Part shown: piece by piece, positions 50,094 to 59,130 of the stretch
Numbering within the stretch: position 1 is the stretch's first letter
How the letters are laid out: each line of letters starts with the position of its first letter
Assembly (NCBI GenBank): GCA_964019055.1
Contig: OZ025218.1
Location: forward strand, 4,114,169-4,178,168
DNA: 64,000 bases
DNA from: Anthopleura xanthogrammica
Lineage: Eukaryota; Cnidaria; Anthozoa; Actiniaria; Actiniidae
Direction: 5' to 3'
Made by a program: the position numbers and the translations under genes
The notes under the pieces: model-generated
Databases searched by the model: none
Told to the model about the DNA's origin: nothing
The model's input: only the letters and a program-made list of their open reading frames with translations

Positions 50094-51341
50094 ATGTCGC
50101 AAGCAATCTCAGAAAAACTCGACATATTACGACCTTATAGACAAGCCTATGGACTCAAAGCAGAGAAGAATATTCATCGCGTAAGCTTTAGTCCAGCCAC
50201 AGTTGAACCTGGACGAACGCTGGATGTCTTCATACCCAAGTTACCGGATAACGTGGTCATCGTACCCGGAAGCGTGGCACTCCTGGTGACTCTCTCTTTG
50301 AAGGATGGGACCACCAAAGATGCAAATAAGACCGTAGTTAATAACCTGGGTAAGAACCTCATCGAACAGATGAAAGTCTCGTTTGGTGGAAGGCCGATAG
50401 AACATTTGATCCGACATGACCTCTACCAAACTTATGGCGACTTATTCCTCACAAAGGAAGAACGAAATAATAGGTTAAGAGAAGGGATCTCCTCAGAAAA
50501 CATGAGGAAACTAAGAACGGCAGCGGGGGATAAGGTTACGACCGAAAGTGCAGAAGTTGCTTTAGCTAAGATCTATGGAAAACGATACAGGATCCCCATA
50601 TCCCACACAATCCTCGACTCTCATGGAGTATATTATTCCAACGGGCTAATAAATACCCTACTCTTCCAGTTTACTCTTTCAGGAAGTGCAAAAATCGTAA
50701 CCTCAGACCAAGAGGACGTCAAATATACCCTATCCAACCTACAACTAGAGTATGAGACCATTACCAGCGAATCTCTCGCAAACGAAGCATTAAGCAGCTA
50801 TGAGGTGGGTAGGGGGTTCTTCTATGAGAACGTATTGATGCATAAGACTTTCCCCATCAACAAGAAGAACACCACCGTAATCAATGAACAGGTCAACTTA
50901 CCCCTAAGATCGATGACAGGGATCCTAATGCTATTCATTGAACCATATACGGCTGGCGCTAGGGACTCAGAGAAATTCACGAACCCCGGTATTACCGAGG
51001 TAGACATCAACGTGAATAGTGTGCCTCATAAGCTGTATTCCGACGGCATGATACCAACAGACTTTTGGGAGTCGATTGTGATGCGATATGGATCGAGTGA
51101 TAATATTAGTCCAAAAGAGTTTTACGAGGACAAGTTTGCCTTGTGGATTGACTTGAGAACTTATCCTGATGCGAATATTCATGGTAATGGACTTGTTTCG
51201 GACGCCACGAAAGGTGGGGTGAAGTTACATATTAAGAGAACTGCGGGAACGGAAGATGAGGAAATGACGTGTTACTTGTTTGTCGTAGCTGATGGGTTGG
51301 CGGAGTTCGAGAATAGGAACTTTAAGCAAAACTGGTATTGA
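50094..51341 (+). CDS. Polinton major capsid protein (predicted double jelly-roll)
   Basis: 415 residues, uninterrupted. It resembles, from memory, the large conserved protein of cnidarian-type Polintons taken as the double jelly-roll major capsid protein. Family-typical segments are ILRPYRQAYGLKAEKNIHRV near residue 11, a repeated SFGGRPIEHL-type strand near 95, KYRIP-like KRYRIPISH near 165, and the C-terminal SDGMIPTDFWESI and NIHGNGL segments. No signal peptide or membrane segment is present, as expected for an intracellularly assembled capsid. The ATG follows AATAAGAAAAAGG. AATAAA motifs downstream (about 51431) may serve as polyadenylation signals. This is one of the few large genes of the element still open. 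The jelly-roll assignment is family knowledge, not visible in primary sequence. Confidence 0.75.
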   Translation: MSQAISEKLDILRPYRQAYGLKAEKNIHRVSFSPATVEPGRTLDVFIPKLPDNVVIVPGSVALLVTLSLKDGTTKDANKTVVNNLGKNLIEQMKVSFGGRPIEHLIRHDLYQTYGDLFLTKEERNNRLREGISSENMRKLRTAAGDKVTTESAEVALAKIYGKRYRIPISHTILDSHGVYYSNGLINTLLFQFTLSGSAKIVTSDQEDVKYTLSNLQLEYETITSESLANEALSSYEVGRGFFYENVLMHKTFPINKKNTTVINEQVNLPLRSMTGILMLFIEPYTAGARDSEKFTNPGITEVDINVNSVPHKLYSDGMIPTDFWESIVMRYGSSDNISPKEFYEDKFALWIDLRTYPDANIHGNGLVSDATKGGVKLHIKRTAGTEDEEMTCYLFVVADGLAEFENRNFKQNWY

Positions 51342-51443
51342 TGTGATTAATAGGTATTAAGGTGATGTTATGATACTTTATCTCAAAGAACTTCACCTTC
51401 GGAATAAGTACTCAAAGATAGTTATGATACAATAAAATAAATA

Positions 51444-51452
51444 ATAAGGATG
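51444..51452 (+). promoter_or_regulatory. recurrent ATAAGG-ATG start context (ATPase gene)
   Basis: ATAAGGATG with the ATG as start codon. The identical 9-mer precedes the next gene at 52097-52105. Related AT-rich strings precede other starts of the element: AATAAAGATG at 52686-52695, ATAAATG at 60087, ATAAAATG at 60824. They may be initiator-type promoter elements, and some overlap potential AATAAA polyadenylation signals of the upstream gene. Confidence 0.4.
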
Positions 51453-52086
51453 GAGGAACTAAAAGATAAGACACCCTTTCACTGTATCATAACGGGTCCC
51501 ACGAATTGTGGGAAGACTCAATATCTAGTAGATACGTTTCCGATAGAATAGTTTCCGATACGTATTCGAATACATCATACTCATATGCCCCACATATGTG
51601 GAGAATCTTACTTACCGAGGCTTTGCCAAAAACGACCCCAGATTCATCATACTATCACCCAAGGCAGATGATGTGAATGAGATCTGTGATCTACTTTCCA
51701 GTTGTAATAAGGTTTTTTCGGGGCACGACACCCTAGTTATCTTAGATGATTGTGCTTTCTCAAAAGAGTTAAAACAAAGGTCTAATGATTTCGTTAGGAT
51801 GGGACTTTCGGGAAGGCATGCTAAGATTTCCATTTGGGTTTTAACCCAACAAATTATCTCCATAGCAAAACCCTTCCGCGAAAATGTTGCGTGTATTATA
51901 TCATTCTATAGTCCAAGTCAATCAGCGAATAGGATACTCTTCCAGGAATTTGGAGGGGGTTGGGATCCCGAAGACAAGAAGACCTTCATGAAGATACTAA
52001 AGCAGGAAAAATACTCCAGGGTATGTTTTTGCTTGAGGCATCCACATCCATCCTATGTTGAGATACCCGGCCTAAGTATTTGTTGA
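51450..52086 (+). pseudogene. Polinton FtsK/HerA-type genome-packaging ATPase, frameshifted
   Basis: ATPase expected to pump element DNA into capsids. The first frame (ATG 51450 after ATAAGG, stop TAG at 51549) carries the Walker A motif GPTNCGKT at residues 16-23. From about 51553 the coding frame is shifted by one base and continues to the TGA at 52084-52086. It carries Walker B (TLVILDD, about 51728-51750) and the family-typical LSGRHAKISIWVLTQQ segment with its conserved glutamines (about 51806-51853). The break coincides with a direct repeat of GTTTCCGATA at 51536-51545 and 51551-51560, so a slippage-type duplication probably caused it. All catalytic motifs remain, but in two frames. Confidence 0.88.
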
Positions 52087-52096
52087 TGATGATAAA

Positions 52097-52105
52097 ATAA
52101 GGATG
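52097..52105 (+). promoter_or_regulatory. recurrent ATAAGG-ATG start context (52103 gene)
   Basis: The second exact copy of ATAAGGATG, 10 bp downstream of the ATPase stop codon. See the entry at 51444. Confidence 0.4.
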
Positions 52106-52669
52106 ACATCCATTATGGAACAATACGATGATGAGTCTTTATCTTCCAAGTTAGAAGAAGAAGTAAAAGAAGAGAAACCTAAGTCTAATAAAAAGTCCGA
52201 GGACATTGATGAAGAGTTGGAGGAAAAGCGGGAACAACTTTCCATGCTTGCCGTATTAGGAACCATTAAGGAATATACGGGGGGTAATCTAAGCTTAGGA
52301 GACATTAAGAAATTATCTCCGAAGGACGTCAAGAAATATTATAACAGATTTCAGACCGCCACGGGGCTTAAGATGACGAATGGATTATTGAACATACTTC
52401 AAGGAGTAGCAGTAGAGGTCATCTCACGCATACTTCCGATTGACGATAAAAAAGAACTCAACAAAGACTTGCAGGAGGATGAGTTCCTGAGAGAAAGAGT
52501 AAGCAACGATGTCGGATATCTTGCATTGAAAGGGGGAAGATTCATAGCATTAGCAGATTTCCTTTTCCAAGTTGGTAAGCACATTAAGATAGAAGGAAAT
52601 GCGATTTTTGGATCTCCTTCATTTCCGCAGTTTGTTGAACCTGTTGAGCAAGACTTAAGCAAGACTTAA
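52103..52669 (+). CDS. conserved Polinton protein of unknown function
   Basis: 188 residues, start ATG after AAAATAAGG, 16 bp after the ATPase gene. The first 50 residues are highly charged (EEEVKEEKPKSNKK) and probably disordered or coiled coil. A conserved-looking middle part follows (LGTIKEYTGGNLSLGDIKKL, then KYYNRFQ). Residues 90-185 include a hydrophobic stretch (NGLLNILQGVAVEVISRILPI) and a GYLALKGGRFIALADFLFQVGKHI segment that could be amphipathic helices. I recognise it as a type of protein that accompanies this capsid gene in related elements but know of no assigned function. The frame is intact. Confidence 0.7.
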   Translation: MTSIMEQYDDESLSSKLEEEVKEEKPKSNKKSEDIDEELEEKREQLSMLAVLGTIKEYTGGNLSLGDIKKLSPKDVKKYYNRFQTATGLKMTNGLLNILQGVAVEVISRILPIDDKKELNKDLQEDEFLRERVSNDVGYLALKGGRFIALADFLFQVGKHIKIEGNAIFGSPSFPQFVEPVEQDLSKT

Positions 52670-52692
52670 GCATTTGTTGATAAGTAATAAAG

Positions 52693-53136
52693 ATGGCAGA
52701 TGATGAAGGACGAATTACAAAAGAACCACAAATGGTCGTTCGGGAAAAAGATCCCAAAAAGGTGGCCGCCGGAAAAAAATTAGCGGAATATAATAGGAGA
52801 GCAAAACAAGCTTTGCAAGAAAAGGAAGCTTCGGAAAAGAAAGCTTTGTAAAAGAATCCTGATATGGAAGAGGTAGCGGGGGGAATATGGATACCCGAAC
52901 TCAGCTTGACTAGCATATTATCCATCATAGGAATAACACTAACGGTCGCTGATCTATATTTTAAGTGGAAAAAGAGTAATCCCACACCCGCGCCTTCCCC
53001 CATGTCTTCGCCATCACTTCCCACTCCCATGCCTTCCCCAGGTAATCCCAGTCCAATGGAAAACACTCCCATGTCCACACAAGACCCAACTCCTAGACCA
53101 AAACCGAGGATAGGAATGGAAGGACCAGGAGGATAA
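52693..53136 (+). pseudogene. small basic/membrane protein, one in-frame stop
   Basis: One frame from the ATG at 52693 (after AATAAAG) to 53136 is interrupted by TAA at 52849-52851. The first 52 codons give a basic protein with a KDPKKVAAGKKLAEYNRR segment, a motif that recurs in small proteins of related Polintons. After the stop, the same frame encodes a transmembrane helix (about SILSIIGITLTVADLYF) followed by a proline/serine-rich tail (PTPAPSPMSSPSLPTPMPSP). The match of frame, and the usual arrangement of basic N-terminus plus one membrane segment, suggest a single ancestral gene. Alternatively, the downstream part (ATG at 52864, 90 codons) is a separate gene. A long open frame on the opposite strand over the same bases has no recognisable content. 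Confidence 0.65.
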
Positions 53137-53233
53137 AAAATCATATAAGCGATGATAAGCCCATCAAATAAAAGGTATGACAGTGGTAGACAAAGAAAAC
53201 GAGACCCTGTAAAAGATCAAGGAATCTGCAGTA

Positions 53234-53247
53234 ATGATCGGAATTGC
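53234..53247 (+). pseudogene. 5' end of small membrane-protein gene, cut by the transposon
   Basis: From the ATG at 53234 only the first codons (MIGI...) precede the transposon at 53248. The same frame resumes at 58413. An ATG further upstream at 53177 is in the same frame but is followed by a TAA at 53210, so either that start is not used or the gene had already acquired a stop before the insertion. Confidence 0.6.
53245..53247 (+). other. target-site duplication TGC (left copy)
   Basis: TGC immediately precedes the left terminal repeat and is repeated at 58410-58412 directly after the right one. With one copy removed, the reading frame of the interrupted small gene is continuous across the site, which supports the assignment. 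Confidence 0.8.
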
Positions 53248-53265
53248 CACGCCGGGCTGGCGCGC
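53248..53265 (+). repeat. left terminal inverted repeat of the CACTA-like element
   Basis: CACGCCGGGCTGGCGCGC, the exact reverse complement of 58392-58409. A further 10-bp inverted match, AGTCAGCGGT, lies subterminally at 53286-53295 (partner 58344-58353) and may be a transposase-binding repeat. Confidence 0.92.
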
Positions 53266-53929
53266 CCTGTATTTTTCAATTTCGAAGTCAGCGGTTTGTT
53301 ATCAAAATGGCGGCAGTTCCTATGGTTATGACTGCATTGCATGACACAGCATGGTCTGCCAATTAAAAGGTGATCATATTAATATTTAGAGCATATTATA
53401 GGATAGATCGTTGTCACATGATGGATGGATTCAACATGGATGCCCGAGGTGAGTTTTCATTGATCTACAGCTAGAAATCGAATATTTTTGCCGTGTTTTT
53501 GAGTCCCGTACGTAGATTAGGGCTTGAATTTGAAGAGCAGACATGCTTTTACTAATTTGTGGAAAAAAAAATCTTAAAATCGATTCATTAAGTTTTTGAA
53601 ACGGCAAAGTTGCTCTCGGTTATCGTCTCCAGATGTCGGCTTCAACAACTTCTCATCCCTTGTTCTTACATAAGAAAAGAATGGTTTCGCCCGCCAGAAT
53701 GATAGTTTGCCTCAAAACTCGTTTGGCATTAGCAGCTCGATCATATATCTTGAGCTCAACAAACATAAAAATTGTTTTCAGCTAGAGACAACAATTTAAA
53801 GTGATTCCTATCAGTTCAAGATCTCGAAATTATTGCCAACGAGAAGTATCCAGCTGAATTTAAATTTTGTCTTTAAAGAACATGGAAATACTGAGTTGGC
53901 CAGCTTGTTGAACCACTACACCTGTGATT
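53266..53929 (+). other. 5' non-coding region of the CACTA-like element
   Basis: About 660 bp between the left terminal repeat and the transposase start. It holds the subterminal AGTCAGCGGT at 53286 and a 19-codon open frame at 53307 in a good initiation context (AAAATGGCGG) that ends in TAA. Nothing else is recognisable. It probably contains the promoter and leader of the transposase gene. Confidence 0.4.
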
Positions 53930-56472
53930 ATGGCAAAGGGAAAAAATAGGAGACGTAATTCTAAAACAATATCAAAGCAGCATTTTCCTGTTGGAGAGCT
54001 TGCAAAGAGAAGGGCAAACCTTAAAGAGGAATATCTATCAAGATCTAAAGTATTGAAGGAGGAGAAGAAGAGACTTGCTAATCTAAATGCAAAAGTAAGC
54101 TTTTAATTAAATTATTATATATTATAAAATGAAACCTCATATGTTTATGCTTACAGTTTATCTGATTAGCTTAGGAAAAGCCAGCTATAACAAGTTCTAT
54201 TATTTTATATTATTAGGCAAAAATACTGAAGGAAAAGGCAGACAGGCTGGAAGCCTGTCAAAGTACAATCACCCAGAATAGTTTCCTATTACCAGAAACA
54301 AGAGAAAAGAGGAAGAGGGCTTTCAGACAAAAAGCAACATCAGTTGTCGATGAACGTAACTCTCAGAGGCTTACTATAAAGCCAAGTTCTGCCTGTAATC
54401 GTAAAAAAGAAACATTAGAGGCATGTTCCCTAATACATGGTAGCAGTAGTGATGACCTAAAGCCATGTCTTGATGGTATGTGGGTTTCTTTCATTAATAC
54501 AGTTAGCATAAATCAATTAGATGAGTACTTAATGCATTCAGATAAGGGTAAGAAGGTCATCCAATCCATTAATAAGAAAGAAACCAACTCTTTTGAAAAA
54601 AGTGATGAAAATATACAGCGGAGTATCAATGTACTTTACGATAAGGGCCTTATAAGTAAGGAAAAGTATAAGTCAATACGTACAACATTATATATGAAGT
54701 CAATTAATAACAAAAGCAAAGTACATAAAACAAGAAGAAGTATTGGTAGCACAGGGAAAATCCCTAAACTCTTGAGTTATGATAAACTTATAGCTTTCAT
54801 CAATAGTGTTGATACTGGAAATGTTAGAGATATAAAGACTGATTTTTGCTATGATCTCGATGATGACCAGCAAGTAGATGGTGCATACAGAGACCTGGAG
54901 GAGTTTATTATTCTTTTAGCAGAAATTTACATAGAATTAGAAGATAGCATTGTTCTGTTGGACTTTGGAAAACCCAAGTACCATTTTAATCTTGCCATTG
55001 GGGCTGACGGAGCTCCATTTGGTAAGGATGACGAGGCTACGGCATGGCTCGTTTCATTTGTCAATGTAGGTACAAGAATCGGAAGTCCAGATGAAAACTT
55101 TCTCCTTTGTGGGGCTAATTGTCCAGAGTCACATAAAACAATGTTTAGATATGCAAAAAAAGTATTTGCAGATGTTAAGAAAGTTGAAAGTAAGACTTAT
55201 ACTATTTTGCATCATTCAGTTACCTTTAAGTTTGTTCTTGTCCCAAGTGACATGAAATGGTTGGCTACATTTTCTGGTGAGCTTAGCAATGCTGGTTACT
55301 ATTTCTCCACATTTGCCAATGTGAACTCAGACAATAAGTATAAGGTAAATGGGTCTATTGGCTATGACGAGAATTGCACATGGCAACCATGGCAATATGC
55401 TGAAAGAATTTCAGTTGCAACTGCTGTTCAAGAGAAAAAGGAAGAATTATCTCGTACAAAACTAGCAGAGTCAACAAAACGAAATAAGGTTTTGGAATTT
55501 ATTAGAGACAAAAAGTCAAGACAAGAGTTCAAGCCATTAATGAATGAATTAGTTGACTCAGCCTTTTCAGAACCACTACACTGTGCAAACAATGCTTGCT
55601 AACAGTTGTTTTTATGCCTCTTAAATGAAGCAGTTGCAAGAAGTACAAACATGATTGGCTCTAAATGTGTCATTAGTGAGTTATCTGATGAAATACCTTT
55701 TAAAAAGTTTTTGCTTGCATTGAAGACTAATTGCAAAGCATCAAGGCTTTATAAGAAAGTTATTAAATGGTTCGCAGAAGGTAAACGTCAGCAATTTGAG
55801 TATCGCTTTACAGGCAAAGAGACCAAGGCTTTTTGCCATTATTTTATGTACCTGGTGGATTCTCTAAAGAGAGACAGTGATCTGCCATCTCAGCAACTCA
55901 TGCTTACATATATTGCATTTGCTGCTTTGAAACTCAGAGATGCCAATTCAAGGTTTAACAGAATTATAATTGATCCAACAGTCATTTCTGAATTACAAGA
56001 GTGCTGCACTCTTTATTTTAACACCTGCTCTTTATTTCTAAGCAGGGTAAGTCCTTCAATTTGGACTATTGGTTATGCTGTGCCTTTTCATACAAAGTTG
56101 CTGTACGAGAAGTTTAATGTAGGACTAGGCATCAATACGATGCAAGGCAGAGAAGCGAAGCATGTACGATTAGCTTCTTATGCAATGCACACTACGCGCT
56201 CAAACCGCTGGTCCTTAGTCATGCGCCACGAGTTTATTAGTACTATCTGGTTAAGGCAAGCTGACCCATTAAGTTTCCATTGCTACAAGTCAAAGGAAAA
56301 GTATATTCCTGATCTAAGCAAACCAGAAGTTTGTTATTGTGGATTTAGTAAGGGTCCTGATGATGAGCAGTGCACTTATTGCTCATCCAGGTTGTATCAG
56401 GAGGTGTCTCAATCTAGTTCACAGGGCAAATTAACTAATTATATTTGCAACCTTTTAAGTGTAGAAGGGTAG
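53930..56472 (+). pseudogene. transposase-like gene of the nested element, two exons, one in-frame stop
   Basis: Exon 1 (53930-54094) encodes 55 lysine/arginine-rich residues, starting MAKGKNRRRNSK. An intron with GTAAGC and TATTAG ends (54095-54216) separates it from exon 2 (54217-56472), which continues in phase. Exon 2 is open except for a TAA at 55600-55602 and ends at a TAG, giving about 806 codons in all. Recognisable segments are VTFKFVLVPSDMKWLATFSGELS (about 55220-55290), KSRQEFKPL then EPLH just before the stop, FTGKETKAFCHYFMYLVDSL, IWTIGYAVPFHTKLLYEKF, MQGREAKH (about 56140), and a C-terminal CYCGF...CTYC zinc-type cluster. Related proteins occur in cnidarian, lancelet and fish genomes as uncharacterised proteins. 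Transposase function is inferred from its position between the terminal repeats. Confidence 0.65.
54095..54216 (+). other. intron of the transposase-like gene
   Basis: 122 bp, AT-rich, with donor AAAA|GTAAGC and acceptor TTATATTATTAG|GC. The flanking coding frames join in phase 0 without a stop, and exon 2 upstream of the first internal ATG (54478) is fully open. Its presence shows that the element was expressed in a spliceosomal host. Confidence 0.75.
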
Positions 56473-57827
56473 GGTTACGCAGGCTTTTCTGAATCATAGA
56501 AATCATTCATAATCTAATCATTTGACATTTTTTGTGTGTCTTTACATTTTATATACTTTAATACATTTGCAAAAGGTATTCACATTTTATGAATGGCTTA
56601 GTATTCTTATATTTAAGATATTTTCCAGATATAGATTATTTATTTAAGTTTTTGTTTAAGATATTAAATATTCTAATATTTAAGATATTCAAATTTTTAG
56701 ATAAATTATATCTAAGTACTCAGTGACATATTTTTTTTAAGATACAAAAAATGATTACTTCACTTACATTGTAAGTTTAAAATATCCAAGATTGTTTATT
56801 AATAAATTATTTACAATATTGAGCATCATCTCTTCCATCATTTGGTATCAACTTTACTGATAAGAGATCAAGCTAAGCACTTTATAAAAACACCATTAAA
56901 AAGAGTACTTAACTTACTTTACTGTCATTTTGAGCACTTGCCCTTCGTCGGAGTAAAAAGCTGATTTTTTACTCCGACGAAGGGCAAGCGTTCAAAATGA
57001 CAGTAAAGTAAGTACTCTTTTTAATGGTGTTGCAAATTTCCTTTCACTCGTTATTGTATTTCATTACACACAGACACAGTCCATACTAGTTTACCTGCTA
57101 GTTTCCACTATGTATGGAGGTGAGAGGAGTGCATTGGGTATTTCACTGGTTATTTTGCAAGTACATTAATTTTCAAGTGGAGTATACCTTCTGTATAAAG
57201 GAAAGAATTCACAAAAGTCTCTTTGTATTTTAAACTTCCCAAGACCCTCATTTCTTGTTCCTAGGTATTTGCCTATGAGGTCACCTGAGGTTATATATAT
57301 TAAGAGGAATCCTGAAAGGGTAATTAAATGGGAGCTGAGCTTTGCTTTTTTTTAGGGGTGGGGGTGTTGGCACTGGGACAGGGATTCATAAACAAAAACA
57401 ATTAAAAAATGGGATTTAAAATTTAAAAAACAGGCTAGTTCTTATAGGATTTTTAACTTGGTTTACTACATGGATGCATGTATTCTATAAAGCAAACTAA
57501 AATCAAATTACATTTATTGTAATCAATTTACATTTATTTTGAATGGTAGCAATTCTAAATATATGCGAATGCTGCTCTACATACAGTACTGAATAACATC
57601 TGACTTTTTATACTTTATTTACAGAATTGACATTAATTAAGAATGCTTAAAATAAAATGTCATATTGAAAAATCCAATGGAAATGAGTCACAAGGAAAAC
57701 TGTGGCACACCATGCCGATTATAATGGCCATATCGGGCCTTGAATTTCAAAACTTCAAGTCCTTTCGAAAACTTGAATTCAGCTGGATGGTCAGGGCTTA
57801 CTATTATCTTAGAAAACGAGCCATCCC
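56473..57827 (+). other. AT-rich non-coding stretch of the nested element
   Basis: About 1.35 kb between the transposase-like gene and the - strand open frame. Apart from the foldback repeat at 56889-57031 it holds runs of AT-rich sequence (for instance repeated TTTAAGATATT near 56.6-56.7 kb) and a T8/GGGGTGGGGGTG tract near 57.35 kb. No coding sequence is supported. Confidence 0.5.
56889..57031. repeat. foldback (inverted) repeat, possible MITE
   Basis: Two arms of about 65-71 bp meet at a short GCTGA loop near 56960-56964. From the outside inward they read AACACCATTAAAAAGAGTACTT..., then CTTTACTGTCATTTTGA, then CTTGCCCTTCGTCGGAGTAAAAA. The arms differ by a 5-bp insertion (left arm, ACTTAACTTACTTT) and two or three substitutions. 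The size and structure fit a miniature foldback transposon inserted in the larger one, or a strong hairpin in the transcript's 3' region. No clear target duplication was found. Confidence 0.75.
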
Positions 57828-58277
57828 TCATCTTCTTGAATAGGATGTTTTCTTCATTCTCAAAAAAAAGTAACGTAATTTATCAGAGTCTGAAATCGTT
57901 ATTATCTCTATGCATTTCGTCCTTCGTTCAACACTCCCACCGACGTCTGGTGTTATGATAATCATTTTGAGGCATGAAAAAACCTCTTCAGGTAGGTTCC
58001 ATGAAAAACAAATTGTCCACGGCTGCCTCAGATTTGGCTTTGATCTCATCTTCCTTACTAACGTTTTGTTCCACTGTACCACCGCTCTAGCCAGCATTCT
58101 AGAAGGTTGGGCAAGATGGTACTTGTATGCCTTTCCTTCGTCCAAAATGTGTTTCTTTGCCACTGCTCTTGAAAGCTTCAGGACCTCATCTCCTATACTA
58201 ACAGCCTGAGAGTGATTAGGTGCTGTACTGATATATTCCTTTACAATCTCATTCATTTTTACAATTAGCTCAGCCAT
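57828..58277 (-). CDS. possible second gene (exon) of the nested element
   Basis: Open frame of 149 codons reading inward from the right terminal repeat, with its ATG 115 bp inside the repeat. The first 85 or so residues look protein-like: they are helical and charged, for example MNEIVKEYISTAPNHS, VLKLSRAVAKKHILDEGKAY and MLARAVVQWNKTLVRKMRSK. The last part is less convincing and could be intron read-through. CACTA elements often encode a second DNA-binding protein; whether this is one is unknown. A 99-codon frame on the + strand over the same bases has no better support. Confidence 0.35.
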   Translation of the reverse strand: MAELIVKMNEIVKEYISTAPNHSQAVSIGDEVLKLSRAVAKKHILDEGKAYKYHLAQPSRMLARAVVQWNKTLVRKMRSKPNLRQPWTICFSWNLPEEVFSCLKMIIITPDVGGSVERRTKCIEIITISDSDKLRYFFLRMKKTSYSRR

Positions 58278-58391
58278 TATTTAACGGTAGAACAGAACTG
58301 GCGTATAAATAAGAAAACTAGACGGCATATTTGTATGTCAAATACCGCTGACTAGCAACATATGCAGGCGAACGAAAGTGAAACCCAGAGC

Positions 58392-58409
58392 GCGCGCCAG
58401 CCCGGCGTG
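58392..58409 (-). repeat. right terminal inverted repeat of the CACTA-like element
   Basis: GCGCGCCAGCCCGGCGTG, pairing with 53248-53265. The subterminal partner ACCGCTGACT is at 58344-58353. Confidence 0.92.
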
Positions 58410-58412
58410 TGC

Positions 58413-58566
58413 TGCGGGGATAGGTTACTTAGGGAAGAAGATGACAAAAGAGTCATTCCTTAGTGATCCATCCAGTAGCTTGACGAATTATGGTAAGTGG
58501 GTAGCCACGCTTGCGGGCTCCATGTATTTGAAGGACTACCTAGAAGCGAAGAAGTTCCCAGTCTAA
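58413..58566 (+). pseudogene. 3' end of small membrane-protein gene, cut by the transposon
   Basis: After one copy of the TGC target duplication (58410-58412) the frame of the 53234 start continues to the TAA at 58564-58566. It contains GIGYLGKKMTKESFLSD, then NYGKWVATLAGSMYLKDYL. The two halves together would be a protein of about 55 residues with two short hydrophobic helices, of a type that accompanies the capsid genes in related Polintons. The function is unknown. The junction is direct evidence that the transposon arrived after the Polinton. Confidence 0.65.
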
Positions 58567-58605
58567 GGAGCGCATGAAAAAACACCTAAACACTTATCTT
58601 TCTCA

Positions 58606-59127
58606 ATGAAAGATAAAATGGCGTCTATAGCAATAGCTGGAGCTGCCGAAGTGGGTGCTGCCGAAGCAGGTGCTGCGGGTGCTGCTGGAGCGGGTGCGGG
58701 TACTAGTATGGGATTGTCGATTTTTGGAGCCGTAGTTAATGCAGTGGCATTCATAGGAGGGTCTTATTTGGCTAGGCTAATATCAGGTGGGGGCGATCCA
58801 ATGACGGAAAAAATTCGTCATGATAAGGCCTTGGAGAAGTATCAGAGGGATTTGGGGGAGTGGGAAAAGAAGAGACAAGAGTACAAAGATTTAATGGAGT
58901 TACGATATGAGAATAAAAATAGAGCACAAAGAACTATGAAAGAAACAGATGAAGATTTTTTGCTCTATGCTAAGACTCATCCAAAACCCATGCCTTTTCT
59001 TAAGACTAATCCGAAACCTAAGTTCTCAGATTATTACAGACCAAACAAGCAACAGAAGCAGTATGAGATGATTTTTGTGGGTGGGGGAATCTTGGCTTTA
59101 ACGTTCGTTATTTCTAGAGTAATATAA
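58606..59127 (+). CDS. Polinton membrane protein with Ala/Gly-rich N-terminus
   Basis: 173 residues from ATG 58606; a second ATG in better context (AAAATGGCG, 58618) is equally plausible. Residues 5-60 are Ala/Gly-rich and hydrophobic, with a likely membrane segment around SIFGAVVNAVAFIGGSYLARLI. A charged, probably coiled-coil region follows (KALEKYQRDLGEWEKKRQEY), then a proline-rich stretch (HPKPMPFLKTNPKPKFSDYY), and a C-terminal membrane helix (MIFVGGGILALTFVISRVI). This layout recurs in Polintons carrying the same capsid gene. The function is unknown; a capsid-associated membrane protein is plausible. The gene is intact and ends 3 bp before the next start. Confidence 0.7.
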   Translation: MKDKMASIAIAGAAEVGAAEAGAAGAAGAGAGTSMGLSIFGAVVNAVAFIGGSYLARLISGGGDPMTEKIRHDKALEKYQRDLGEWEKKRQEYKDLMELRYENKNRAQRTMKETDEDFLLYAKTHPKPMPFLKTNPKPKFSDYYRPNKQQKQYEMIFVGGGILALTFVISRVI

Positions 59128-59130
59128 AAT

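Larger units (their letters stand above)
53248..58409 (+). mobile_element. nested CACTA-like DNA transposon, 5162 bp
   Basis: Bounded by 18-bp perfect terminal inverted repeats (CACGCCGGGCTGGCGCGC) and flanked by a TGC direct duplication (53245-53247 and 58410-58412). CAC termini and 3-bp target duplications are known for the CACTA/EnSpm superfamily; the assignment rests on those two features. Inside are a two-exon transposase-like gene (+), a foldback repeat, and an open frame on the - strand near the right end. It interrupts a small Polinton gene. Its base composition outside the GC-rich ends is AT-rich, unlike the compact Polinton coding sequence around it. Confidence 0.88.

Noticed and set aside
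52584..53144. 186-codon - strand open frame over the basic/membrane gene
   Set aside because: The Gly/Pro-rich composition is the complement of the proline-rich + strand tail. There is no recognisable domain, and it conflicts with the + strand gene order.
53177..53212. 12-codon frame before the transposon insertion
   Set aside because: Too short to support as a gene. It may be an eroded upstream part of the small membrane gene, as noted there.
57910..58209. 99-codon + strand frame near the right end of the nested element
   Set aside because: It overlaps the longer - strand frame and has no recognisable content; probably a shadow.
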